Assembly: GCF_014647795.1 (NCBI RefSeq) | Contig: NZ_BMPW01000019.1 | Coordinates: 1-64,000, forward strand | DNA length: 64,000 nucleotides | Source of the DNA: Actinoplanes campanulatus | GTDB taxonomy: Bacteria; Actinomycetota; Actinomycetes; Mycobacteriales; Micromonosporaceae | Direction: 5' to 3' | In this document: positions 44,369 through 51,583 of the stretch, piece by piece | Position numbering within the stretch: the stretch's first letter is position 1 | Layout of the letters: the number at the start of each line of letters is the position of its first letter | Made by a program: the position numbers and the translations under genes | The notes under the pieces: generated by a model | What the model saw: the letters and a program-made list of their open reading frames with translations, nothing else | Databases searched by the model: none | Told to the model about the DNA's origin: nothing

Positions 44369-46144
44369 ATGGGCATCACCGGCTGGACCGACACCGCCCG
44401 AGACCTGCGCGATCAGCAAAAGATCCTGCGCGCCCTCGCCGACGCGCTCGCGCCCACCAGCGACGGGCTGGCTCACGCGACCCGGCATGCCGCCCTCGCC
44501 CGCCGCGGCCCCACGAGCGGCTACGCCGACTGGCGCCACCCGGAACGCCGCGACCCCGATCTGATGCTGCTCATCGACGGCCACCTGACCAACCGGATCC
44601 GCCTCGAGGAACAGCTGTACCAGCGGGCCCGCCCGTTGAGCAGCGACGCCGAGGTGCTGCTACACGCCTACCGCCAGTGGGGCGCCGCCCTGGTCGACCG
44701 CATCGACGGCACCTACACCATCGCGATCTGGGACAACCAGGCACGGCAACTACTGCTGATCCGCGACCCACTCGGCACCAAAACCCTCTACTGGATGCCC
44801 CAGCCTCACGGCCTGCTGTTCGCCAGCACGGCCACCGCCCTGCTAGCGCACCCCGACGTGCCTGCGATCGTCGACGCCGACGGCCTCAACGAACTGCTCA
44901 CCCTCGGCCCCACCCGCACGCCGGGTCACGGCATCATCCGCAACGTCCGCGAGCTGCTGCCCGGCCAGCTGCTGCGCGCCACCCCGGCTGGTATCCGGCT
45001 GCACCGGTATTGGCAGTTGCAGGCCGACGAGCACGGCCAGGACCTCGACGGGACCGCCCACAGCCTGCGGCAGGCGCTGGCGGACAAAACCTTGCCGCTG
45101 CGGCAGCGCCCCGCCGGTGCGGTCCTGCTGTCCGGCGGTATCGCCTCCGCCGTCACCGCCGCGTTCCAGTCCCGACCAGACGCCAACCGTGGCAGCGGCT
45201 ACTCGCTCACACTCGCCGAACCCGGCGACCAACCGCCGGGTGCCGGCGCCGACATCACCGCGGCCGCACGTACCGCAGCGCATCTCGGCATGGACTACAC
45301 CATCATCACCACGGGCACAGACCGGCTGCTCGACGCCGCCGCGAGCGCCCGGCTGGCGCTCGACTTCCCGGGCCCGACGAACCTCGACGCCCCGCTGATG
45401 GCGGCGCTGCAGCATGTCGCCAGCCGTGGCCACACCAGCGCCGTCTGCGGCCTGGGCGCCGATGCGGTCGTCGGCGGCTACCGCTGGCTGCATGACCCGC
45501 AGGCACTAGCCCATGACGAGTTTCCGTGGCTGCCGTCGGGGCTTGCGGCCACCGATCTGCTCAACGACGACGCCCGCTGGCACCTGATTCCCGGCGGCTA
45601 CCGAACGATGCGTTTCCAGCAGGCCCTCGAGGAAATCCCGGCCACCGACGGCGAAGACGTCATCGACCGCCGGCGCCGGATCATGCACCACCTGGCCATC
45701 ACCCACTACCTGCCGTCACAGCTGGTCCGCCTCGACCAACTCGCCGCAGGGGTCGGCGTCACCGTGCACACCCCGATCGCGGACTGGCTGCTGGCTCAAC
45801 TGCTGTGGAACACCCCATGGCCGCTACGGCACCTGCTCGGCATCCCCAACGGGCTGCTGCGCCACGCCACCGCCGACCTGCTGCCACCGTCGGTCAGCTG
45901 GCCACCGCAACGCCCGTTCCCGGGCGCGCATCTGCTGGCGGCCTGGGAGAAAACCCACCGTGAGCGCCTGCACGCGATCGTCACTGACCACGCTGCACCT
46001 CTGCACGGGCTGCTGCACCGGGGTCGCGTCGAGCATCTGCTGACAGCGGCCGCGACCACCCCGGTCCGGGACTGGCACACCACCCTGGCCTACCTCATCG
46101 AGACCAACGCGTGGCTCGCCCGCCACCACATCACCATCAACTGA
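44369..46144 (+). CDS. Asparagine synthetase-like (AsnB/lasso-cyclase-like) enzyme without catalytic Cys
   Basis: The protein is 591 residues with a GAGGAG RBS. The N-terminal glutaminase fold (LMLLIDGHLTNRIRLEEQL, RIDGTYTIAIWDNQARQLLL, RDPLGTKTLYWM) begins MGITG where glutamine-hydrolysing AsnB has MCG, so the nucleophilic Cys is missing. The synthetase half has the PP-loop as LLSGGIASAV (about 252-261), lacking the Asp of SGG-x-DS, and the second motif as CGLGADAVVGGYRW (about 358-371). AsnB homologues without glutaminase activity include lasso-peptide cyclases and beta-lactam synthetases, which adenylate a carboxylate and form an amide. Its role here is inferred from the P450, decarboxylase and small-peptide ORF alongside. 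Confidence 0.8.
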   Translation: MGITGWTDTARDLRDQQKILRALADALAPTSDGLAHATRHAALARRGPTSGYADWRHPERRDPDLMLLIDGHLTNRIRLEEQLYQRARPLSSDAEVLLHAYRQWGAALVDRIDGTYTIAIWDNQARQLLLIRDPLGTKTLYWMPQPHGLLFASTATALLAHPDVPAIVDADGLNELLTLGPTRTPGHGIIRNVRELLPGQLLRATPAGIRLHRYWQLQADEHGQDLDGTAHSLRQALADKTLPLRQRPAGAVLLSGGIASAVTAAFQSRPDANRGSGYSLTLAEPGDQPPGAGADITAAARTAAHLGMDYTIITTGTDRLLDAAASARLALDFPGPTNLDAPLMAALQHVASRGHTSAVCGLGADAVVGGYRWLHDPQALAHDEFPWLPSGLAATDLLNDDARWHLIPGGYRTMRFQQALEEIPATDGEDVIDRRRRIMHHLAITHYLPSQLVRLDQLAAGVGVTVHTPIADWLLAQLLWNTPWPLRHLLGIPNGLLRHATADLLPPSVSWPPQRPFPGAHLLAAWEKTHRERLHAIVTDHAAPLHGLLHRGRVEHLLTAAATTPVRDWHTTLAYLIETNAWLARHHITIN

Positions 46145-46195
46145 GCCGCCCTGCGCCCGAGCAGCGGGCGCTCATCATCCACGGGAAACCTCACC

Positions 46196-47452
46196 ATGCG
46201 CCTCGATCCCTGCGACACCCACGGCAGCACCGAGTTCGATCAGATACGGCACGCGCTGGACGGCTTCACCAGCAGCCGCATCTTCCACGATCCGGAGCTC
46301 GGTCTGTGGCTGATCGCCGGTCACGACAACGTCAGGATCGCCCTGACCGAACCGCAACTGTTCTTCACCGCCACGCACCTGGCACCGATCCGCCCGCTGG
46401 CTGACGCCGCCGCCGTGTGGGCCGGCCTCGACGTGCCCGCCCTGTTCGGCGGCGCCGATCCGGCACAGCACACCCGCATCCGCGCTCTGCTGCGCGAGAT
46501 GTTCCCGAGCACCCCCGAGCGGGCCGGCCAGAAGTGGGCCGCCACAGTTACGGCCCACGCCGAACATCTCACCGCCACCCTCACCGGCAACCCCGTCGAC
46601 CTGGTGTCGGGGGTTGCCGCCTGTCTGCCCCTTCTGGTGATCCTCGATGTTCTCGGGCTGCCCAGCGATACCGCCGACAGCCTTCCAGACTGGGCTAACT
46701 GGCTCCGGCAGCCGACCGCCGATGGTCTGGCAGCTGCGGCATCGCCGGGCAGGGAACACGCCCTACGCGGGTTCTTGGGCTGGTGCCGGACCGTCGTCAC
46801 CGCCCGCGCTGACCTTGGCGACCCGGGCCCTGGACTGATCGGCGAGCTGCTGCGCCACCGCGACGGCGACGACACCCGGCTGAACGTCGACACGATCGCC
46901 GCGCTGGTCTTTCACCTGACCGTCGCGGGCTGGCACACCACCAGCAGCGCCCTCGCTTACGCCATCGACCACGCGCAGGCCGACCCGCACCGGTGGGCAC
47001 GGCTCGCCGACAACGACCACTACCTAACCACCCACGTCGAAGAGAGCCTGCGACACACGTCCGCCCTCGCCGGCCTGCTGCGCGTCACCGCCACCGACGT
47101 CACCCTCGACGAGATAACCATCCCCGCCGGCAGCCGCTGCCTGCTGCTGATCGGCAGCGCCAACCACGACCCGCGCATCTACCCCGGCCCCCACCAGTTC
47201 GATCCCGGACGGGCCAGGCTGTCGCAGCACCTGAGCTTCGGCGCCGGACCACATCACTGCCTTGGCGCAGCCCTGGCACGCCTGCAACTGCGCGCCACCC
47301 TGCGTGTCCTCGCCCGGCGGCTGCCGTACCAGCGGATCGCCGCCAGCCGCTACCGGTTCGCGCCGGACATCCGCCTGCTCAGCCATGCGGGCCTGCCGGC
47401 CGTCGCCGTCTGCCCGTTCAGCCACGACCCCGCTACCGGAGGACAGCCATGA
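46196..47452 (+). CDS. Cytochrome P450
   Basis: The protein is 418 residues, the usual bacterial length. The heme-binding loop FGAGPHHCLGAALARLQL carries the axial Cys (about residue 354). E-x-x-R lies in EESLRHT (about 283). The I-helix reads TVAGWHTTSSALAYAI (about 241-256): His takes the place of the usual Asp/Glu before the Thr pair. That acid normally helps proton delivery, so the chemistry may be unusual. The stop overlaps the start of the decarboxylase gene, so the two act in one pathway. No ferredoxin gene is nearby. Confidence 0.92.
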   Translation: MRLDPCDTHGSTEFDQIRHALDGFTSSRIFHDPELGLWLIAGHDNVRIALTEPQLFFTATHLAPIRPLADAAAVWAGLDVPALFGGADPAQHTRIRALLREMFPSTPERAGQKWAATVTAHAEHLTATLTGNPVDLVSGVAACLPLLVILDVLGLPSDTADSLPDWANWLRQPTADGLAAAASPGREHALRGFLGWCRTVVTARADLGDPGPGLIGELLRHRDGDDTRLNVDTIAALVFHLTVAGWHTTSSALAYAIDHAQADPHRWARLADNDHYLTTHVEESLRHTSALAGLLRVTATDVTLDEITIPAGSRCLLLIGSANHDPRIYPGPHQFDPGRARLSQHLSFGAGPHHCLGAALARLQLRATLRVLARRLPYQRIAASRYRFAPDIRLLSHAGLPAVAVCPFSHDPATGGQP

Positions 47453-48612
47453 CCATCAACCTGAACCGGCCCCGCCGGTGGCTGCGGGCCGCCACGCATC
47501 GGCCCACGATGACGCCCCGCTTCGAGCTGCTGCTGCAACAGCTCACCACGGCCGCGAAGACCAGCATCGGATTCCCCGCCGCCACCGACATCGACTACCG
47601 GCCTCTGGGACCCCTGCTCGGCGTACTGCTCAACAACCTCGGTGATCCCTGGACTGACGGCCTGCAGCCGATGCACGCCAAGGGCATCGAACGCGACCTG
47701 CTCGACTACTTCGCACAGCTGTTCCGCGCCCCGCTGGGCTGGACCGGATACGTCACCAGCGGCGGAACCGAAGGCAACCACTACGGGTTGTGGCTCGGCC
47801 GTACCCGACTGCCCAATGCCGTCGCTTTCCACAGCGCCGCCGCCCACTACAGCGTCGCGAAGGCCGAACACTTGCTCGGCCTGCCCAGCGTCACCGTCGC
47901 CACCCTGCCCAACGGGGAAATCGACTACGCCGACCTGCAGCGCCAGGCCGGCCAGTGGCGCAGCCGACCGGCGATCGTGACGGCGACCATCGGCACCACC
48001 ATGACCGAGGCCGTCGACGACGTGCGCCGCATCCACCAGGCGCTCGACGCTGCCGGGGTAACCCACCGGTACGTGCACAGCGACGCCGCCCTCGCCGGCG
48101 TCCCGCTGGCAGTCACCGCCAACCGCCCTGCCTTCGACCTCGCTGACGGCGCCGACAGCATCAGCATCAGCGGCCACAAGTTCTTTGGCACACCGCTGGT
48201 CTGCGGTGTCGTCCTCACCCGGCGAGGCCCCGACGACCTGCCCGCGGCGATCCGGTACACCGGCGCACCCGACACCTCCATCAGCGGATCTCGCAACGGT
48301 CTCGGCGCGGTCATGCTGGCCTACGCCCTAGATACGCTAGGTACATCCGGGTTGTCGGACCGCACCCACCGTGCGAGAGACGTCGCCACCTACGCCTGCC
48401 GACGCCTGCAACACCTCGGCTGGTCCCACTGGCGCAACCCCGGCGCGTTCACCGTGATGCTGCGCGAGCCGCCGGACGCCGTACGCACTCGATGGCGGCT
48501 GCCCAGCACCGCTGGATGGTCACACCTCATCTGCATGCCCGGAGTCACCATCCGCCAGATCGATGAGTTCGCCGATGAGCTCGGCGAGCACCGGTCTGCC
48601 ACAAGACCATGA
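47449..48612 (+). CDS. PLP-dependent histidine decarboxylase-like enzyme
   Basis: The protein is 387 residues from the ATG overlapping the P450 stop (ATGA). It has the group II PLP decarboxylase order: GYVTSGGTEGNHYGLWLGR (about 103-121, cofactor phosphate), HYSVAKAEHLLGL, TIGTTMTEAVDDV, HSDAALAG with the Asp that holds the pyridine N, and ISISGHKFFGTPL with the Schiff-base Lys (about 243). Length and the SGGTEGN/SGHKFFG pair match bacterial histidine decarboxylases. The substrate could be histidine, another amino acid or a peptide C-terminus. The operon does not decide this. Confidence 0.85.
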   Translation: MTINLNRPRRWLRAATHRPTMTPRFELLLQQLTTAAKTSIGFPAATDIDYRPLGPLLGVLLNNLGDPWTDGLQPMHAKGIERDLLDYFAQLFRAPLGWTGYVTSGGTEGNHYGLWLGRTRLPNAVAFHSAAAHYSVAKAEHLLGLPSVTVATLPNGEIDYADLQRQAGQWRSRPAIVTATIGTTMTEAVDDVRRIHQALDAAGVTHRYVHSDAALAGVPLAVTANRPAFDLADGADSISISGHKFFGTPLVCGVVLTRRGPDDLPAAIRYTGAPDTSISGSRNGLGAVMLAYALDTLGTSGLSDRTHRARDVATYACRRLQHLGWSHWRNPGAFTVMLREPPDAVRTRWRLPSTAGWSHLICMPGVTIRQIDEFADELGEHRSATRP

Positions 48613-48621
48613 AGGGGTCCG

Positions 48622-48744
48622 ATGAGTGGAGTGCTGACCCACGTGCCGCTTCTGGAGCCCACCTTCAAGCTGACCGAACCTATGAGACCGTCACCTTCGG
48701 AATTGACCGACACGCTCGCAGATGGCTACTGCGAAGGGACTTGA
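48622..48744 (+). CDS. 40-residue peptide ORF, candidate precursor
   Basis: An ATG at 48622 sits 9 bases after the decarboxylase stop, with AAGGGG 4 bases upstream. The product has a hydrophobic/acidic front (VLTHVPLLEPTFKLTEPM) and a short tail ending DTLADGYCEGT. By my count 27 of 40 third positions are G or C, against 24 of 47 in the overlapping frame at 48609, which makes this the better coding frame, though weaker than its neighbours. It lies between an enzyme operon and a small membrane protein, where a modified-peptide precursor would sit. I recognise no known precursor family, so the call is inference. Confidence 0.35.
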   Translation: MSGVLTHVPLLEPTFKLTEPMRPSPSELTDTLADGYCEGT

Positions 48745-48745
48745 A

Positions 48746-49099
48746 ATGGGGATCGGAGATGTCGCCAGCTTCATTACCGAGGAAGGCTGGAAGCTCACTC
48801 CTGTTCTGTTAGGTGGGGTGCTCGGCAGCATGCTCATCAGCTTGCTGCTGCCCGGCATGCTCAGGCCGCCCGCAACCGCCCTCGTCATGCTCCCCTGGCC
48901 CCTACTGGCCGCGCTTGCCATCTGTGTCGTTCTAAGTATCAGGAGCATTCTCGCGAACGATCCTCCCTCTGACGCCATCATGGATATGGGCGGATGGTTG
49001 ATCTATTGGGGTCGGCCCGTTCTGTCGTGGGTGTCGTTAGTGCTGCTTTGCGCAATCCGTTTTGCCATCCGGATAGAGGAATCAACACCAACACAATGA
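48746..49099 (+). CDS. Small membrane protein with three predicted helices
   Basis: The protein is 117 residues from the ATG at 48746, two bases after the peptide ORF stop; AGGG about 8 bases upstream supports this start over 48722. Hydrophobic segments: TPVLLGGVLGSMLISLLLPG, TALVMLPWPLLAALAICVVL and VLSWVSLVLLCAIRFAI. I see no known family. The position at the end of the biosynthesis-like operon fits an immunity or export function. GC content is lower than in the genes upstream. Confidence 0.6.
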   Translation: MGIGDVASFITEEGWKLTPVLLGGVLGSMLISLLLPGMLRPPATALVMLPWPLLAALAICVVLSIRSILANDPPSDAIMDMGGWLIYWGRPVLSWVSLVLLCAIRFAIRIEESTPTQ

Positions 49100-50144
49100 C
49101 GTCCCGATCGTTGAGCCTTTCTCAATCTGATCTTGCAAGCAGTCCTGGCCGCTGGAGTGTGAGTGATCGATGAGGCGAGGCTCCAGGCTGAACAGTAAAA
49201 CCTGGAGGATCTGGTCAAGCTGCGTTGCTGCCCACGCAAAGCGACCGCAATCGTGCGGGTCATCATCGTCCTGTGCCACGTCGGAAACAGCCGCTAAGCA
49301 GGAGGAAGAGGCTCGGTTTACATCGACTATTCGCCGCGTCGCCACGATACCCACGACGAGGGGTCATACTGCCCGCTAATAGGTGGAATTGCTTGCACCG
49401 ACAAGGCGGTGCGTGGCAGGTAAATTAATCAACCAGTCGAGGCCAACGGAAGCCGCCAGTCGCGTATCGGTGGGCGTCGGCGATGGTCGCCGTGGTCGGC
49501 TTGGCCGTCACCGACAGCGCGCACGGGACGACCGCTGCTGCTTCGATTCTGCACCGGTACATCTTTTCGCCTCGCTAGCTTCCGCGGAAGCCGCCGAGCT
49601 CGTGTAATGGCTGTGCACCGGCCGTTCCCTGCGCGAGGAAATCATCCATCGCCGGGAAGTGCGAATCGCGCCCACGGCGAAGCCGTTGATAAGTCGAATC
49701 ATAGGGCCGGCGGCTCCTGCCCACTCGGCGAAGGTGGCGTTTACCGGCCCCGCGCCATGAATGCCAGATAGCCGCCGTAAGAGCAGGTCAGAAGCAATAC
49801 GGACGAGTGCGGGACAACCACAGACAACCGCAGACAACTATTCGCGAGCTGTTCCGAGCGGCATCGTCGATCACGTGATCAACGCCCGTTGATGGCGGTC
49901 ACCGGACGCGCGGGGGGCGCGCTGGCGGTGTGCCAGGTAGCTGTGCCGTAAGGGTGCGCAGCTGCGCCGGGGCTGCCTGACGGGACGCCATGACGCGAGG
50001 ACGTTCGCCTCGGGCGTGCTGAAAAGCCGATCACCGGCCGCCGCTGAAGGCGGTCGTGCCAGGGAGCTGGCCGGCGGCATTCGACCCCATCGGAATGCTG
50101 CCGGCCCGCCACCGGTCATCGATCAGCTTCCGGGGGGAAAACGC
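49100..50144. promoter_or_regulatory. Long leader region of the conjugation operon
   Basis: I see no convincing gene in this kilobase, and codon use in all open frames is poor. At 49809-49845 the strongest copy of the GACAAC repeat occurs: GCGGGACAAC, CACAGACAAC, CGCAGACAAC, then TATTCGCG. At 50071-50104 a hairpin of 12 pairs (CCGGCGGCATTC with GAATGCTGCCGG, one G.U, loop of 10) lies 40 bp before the ParA-like gene. The region probably holds the main conjugation promoter and perhaps the transfer origin. Confidence 0.5.
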
Positions 50145-51215
50145 ATGCCTTTGCCTGACCCGCCGTCTGAGTTCACCCGCGACCGCAATCTCGACACCAG
50201 CGCTGAATCCGGCGCGGGAACAACCACGCATCATCTTCCGACGGCAGTGCCGCCGGCCCGCGCCGTCGCGGCTGTTCCCGCACCGCCGTTTCCCTTCAAG
50301 GCTACGGAGGTTCACGGCGGTGCCTCGAGCGCTCCGGCGCAGCGAGCGACGGTGCACGAGCCCCGACCGGTCCCGAACCAGTTCGGGCCCGCGGATGTCA
50401 CCGAGCGGGCTTGGCGTCATGCTGCGGCGCTGCGTCCTGGCGCGGCGATCGCCATCTCTTCCGCCGACGGCGGCGTAGGCCGCTCCACTCTGGCTGCGGC
50501 GCTGGGCGGGCTGCTTGCCTTGGCCGTGCCGGAACCGGTGCTCGCCGTGGACATGGTGCCTGCGCCGTGGAACGGCCTCGGTGCCAGAGTCGGCCGTCAG
50601 AACTGGGCCACTGTCTGGGACACCGTGCGCGACTTCGGCTCGCTCACCAGCCGTGCGGACGTCGAGCGATGGGTCCAGCGCGGTCCGTCCGGGCTTCTGG
50701 CTTTGGTCGGTGAGATCGAAGGCAAGGAGCGGCGACCTCCGTACCCGGACGAGGCCAGCGCCCTGGCTGATCGGCTGCGGCAGCTGTTCGCGCTGACGAT
50801 CTGGGATCTCGCCCCCGCGGCGACGGGTCCGGTGTGGCGCAGCCTCGCCGCGGCGACGGTGCCGGTGCTGGTCAGCCGGGCCACCACGGACGGTTTGCGG
50901 CATTCGCTGCGGCTGCTGACCCACCTGACCGCTACCGGTAACGCCCGCGTCGCCCGCGACAGCGTGCTGGTGATCATGGCCACCTCACCATCGGTACCGC
51001 GGCAGGTGCGCGCGGTGGCGCGGCAGGCCGATGACGTCGCGGGGGCGGTGCTGACTGTGCCGTACGACCCGCGCCTTGCCCAACCGGAGCCGATCGATCC
51101 GCGGCTGCTGCGCCGACGCACGCGTACCGCGCTGGTGCATGTCGCTGACGCCGTGCTGCAACGGTGCACCGCCGATCGCCCTGCATTGGCTCCTTTCTCC
51201 GAGGAGCGTGCCTGA
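50145..51215 (+). CDS. ParA/MinD-like ATPase of the conjugation operon
   Basis: The protein is 356 residues from ATG 50145 (GGGGGG 8 bases upstream). The first 130 residues are Pro/Ala-rich and probably disordered. The ATPase fold has a deviant Walker A ISSADGGVGRSTLAAALGGL (Gly-Gly-Val-Gly-Arg-Ser-Thr; the usual Lys is Arg), then EPVLAVDMVP and LTIWDLAP. The missing P-loop Lys suggests weak or altered ATP use. Such proteins open actinobacterial transfer operons and may place the channel at the pole or hyphal tip. Confidence 0.75.
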   Translation: MPLPDPPSEFTRDRNLDTSAESGAGTTTHHLPTAVPPARAVAAVPAPPFPFKATEVHGGASSAPAQRATVHEPRPVPNQFGPADVTERAWRHAAALRPGAAIAISSADGGVGRSTLAAALGGLLALAVPEPVLAVDMVPAPWNGLGARVGRQNWATVWDTVRDFGSLTSRADVERWVQRGPSGLLALVGEIEGKERRPPYPDEASALADRLRQLFALTIWDLAPAATGPVWRSLAAATVPVLVSRATTDGLRHSLRLLTHLTATGNARVARDSVLVIMATSPSVPRQVRAVARQADDVAGAVLTVPYDPRLAQPEPIDPRLLRRRTRTALVHVADAVLQRCTADRPALAPFSEERA

Positions 51216-51583
51216 TGCCGCTGACGACGATCGGTTACGAGCTTGCGGCCCGGCTGCACACGGCTGTGGTGCAGGCACCGGCTGACCCGACGCCCACACC
51301 GACGGGGACGCCGTTCGACTTCGACTGGGACCAGATCCGGCCTGATCCGGGAGCGATACCAAAGACCGGGATCTTCTATGACCTCGCCAACAGCCTGCTT
51401 TTCCTGGGCGTGATCGCGGCGCTATCGGGGCTGCTCGCGGGCGCCATTGCCTTCGGAGTGGGGCCGATCTTCGGCGCCCACATCATCTCCGACCGCGGCA
51501 AAAGCATGATGTGGAAGGCAGGGCTGGTCGCGGTGATCGTGGGCTCGGCGACCACCATCGTCGCCGTGCTGCTGGCCAAGTGA
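51215..51583 (+). CDS. Small two-helix membrane protein of the conjugation operon
   Basis: The protein is 122 residues, and its ATG overlaps the previous stop (TGATG). After a Pro/Thr-rich 45-residue front come two membrane segments, NSLLFLGVIAALSGLLAGAI and AGLVAVIVGSATTIVAVLLA, separated by a short loop. Size and order resemble pilin/VirB2-like subunits or the DUF6112-type proteins found at this place in actinobacterial conjugative elements. It probably forms part of the membrane channel. Confidence 0.65.
   Translation: MPLTTIGYELAARLHTAVVQAPADPTPTPTGTPFDFDWDQIRPDPGAIPKTGIFYDLANSLLFLGVIAALSGLLAGAIAFGVGPIFGAHIISDRGKSMMWKAGLVAVIVGSATTIVAVLLAK

Noticed and set aside
48609-48812. 67-codon ORF whose ATG overlaps the decarboxylase stop (ATGA).
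   Set aside because: The junction looks attractive, but by my count only about half of its third positions are G or C. It overlaps the membrane-protein gene, and the product has no domain-like pattern. The 48622 frame is better.
35256-49845. A CRISPR array, suggested by the repeated GACAAC units.
   Set aside because: The units are short, closely spaced (8-11 bases), scattered in separate promoter regions, and have no spacers or cas genes.
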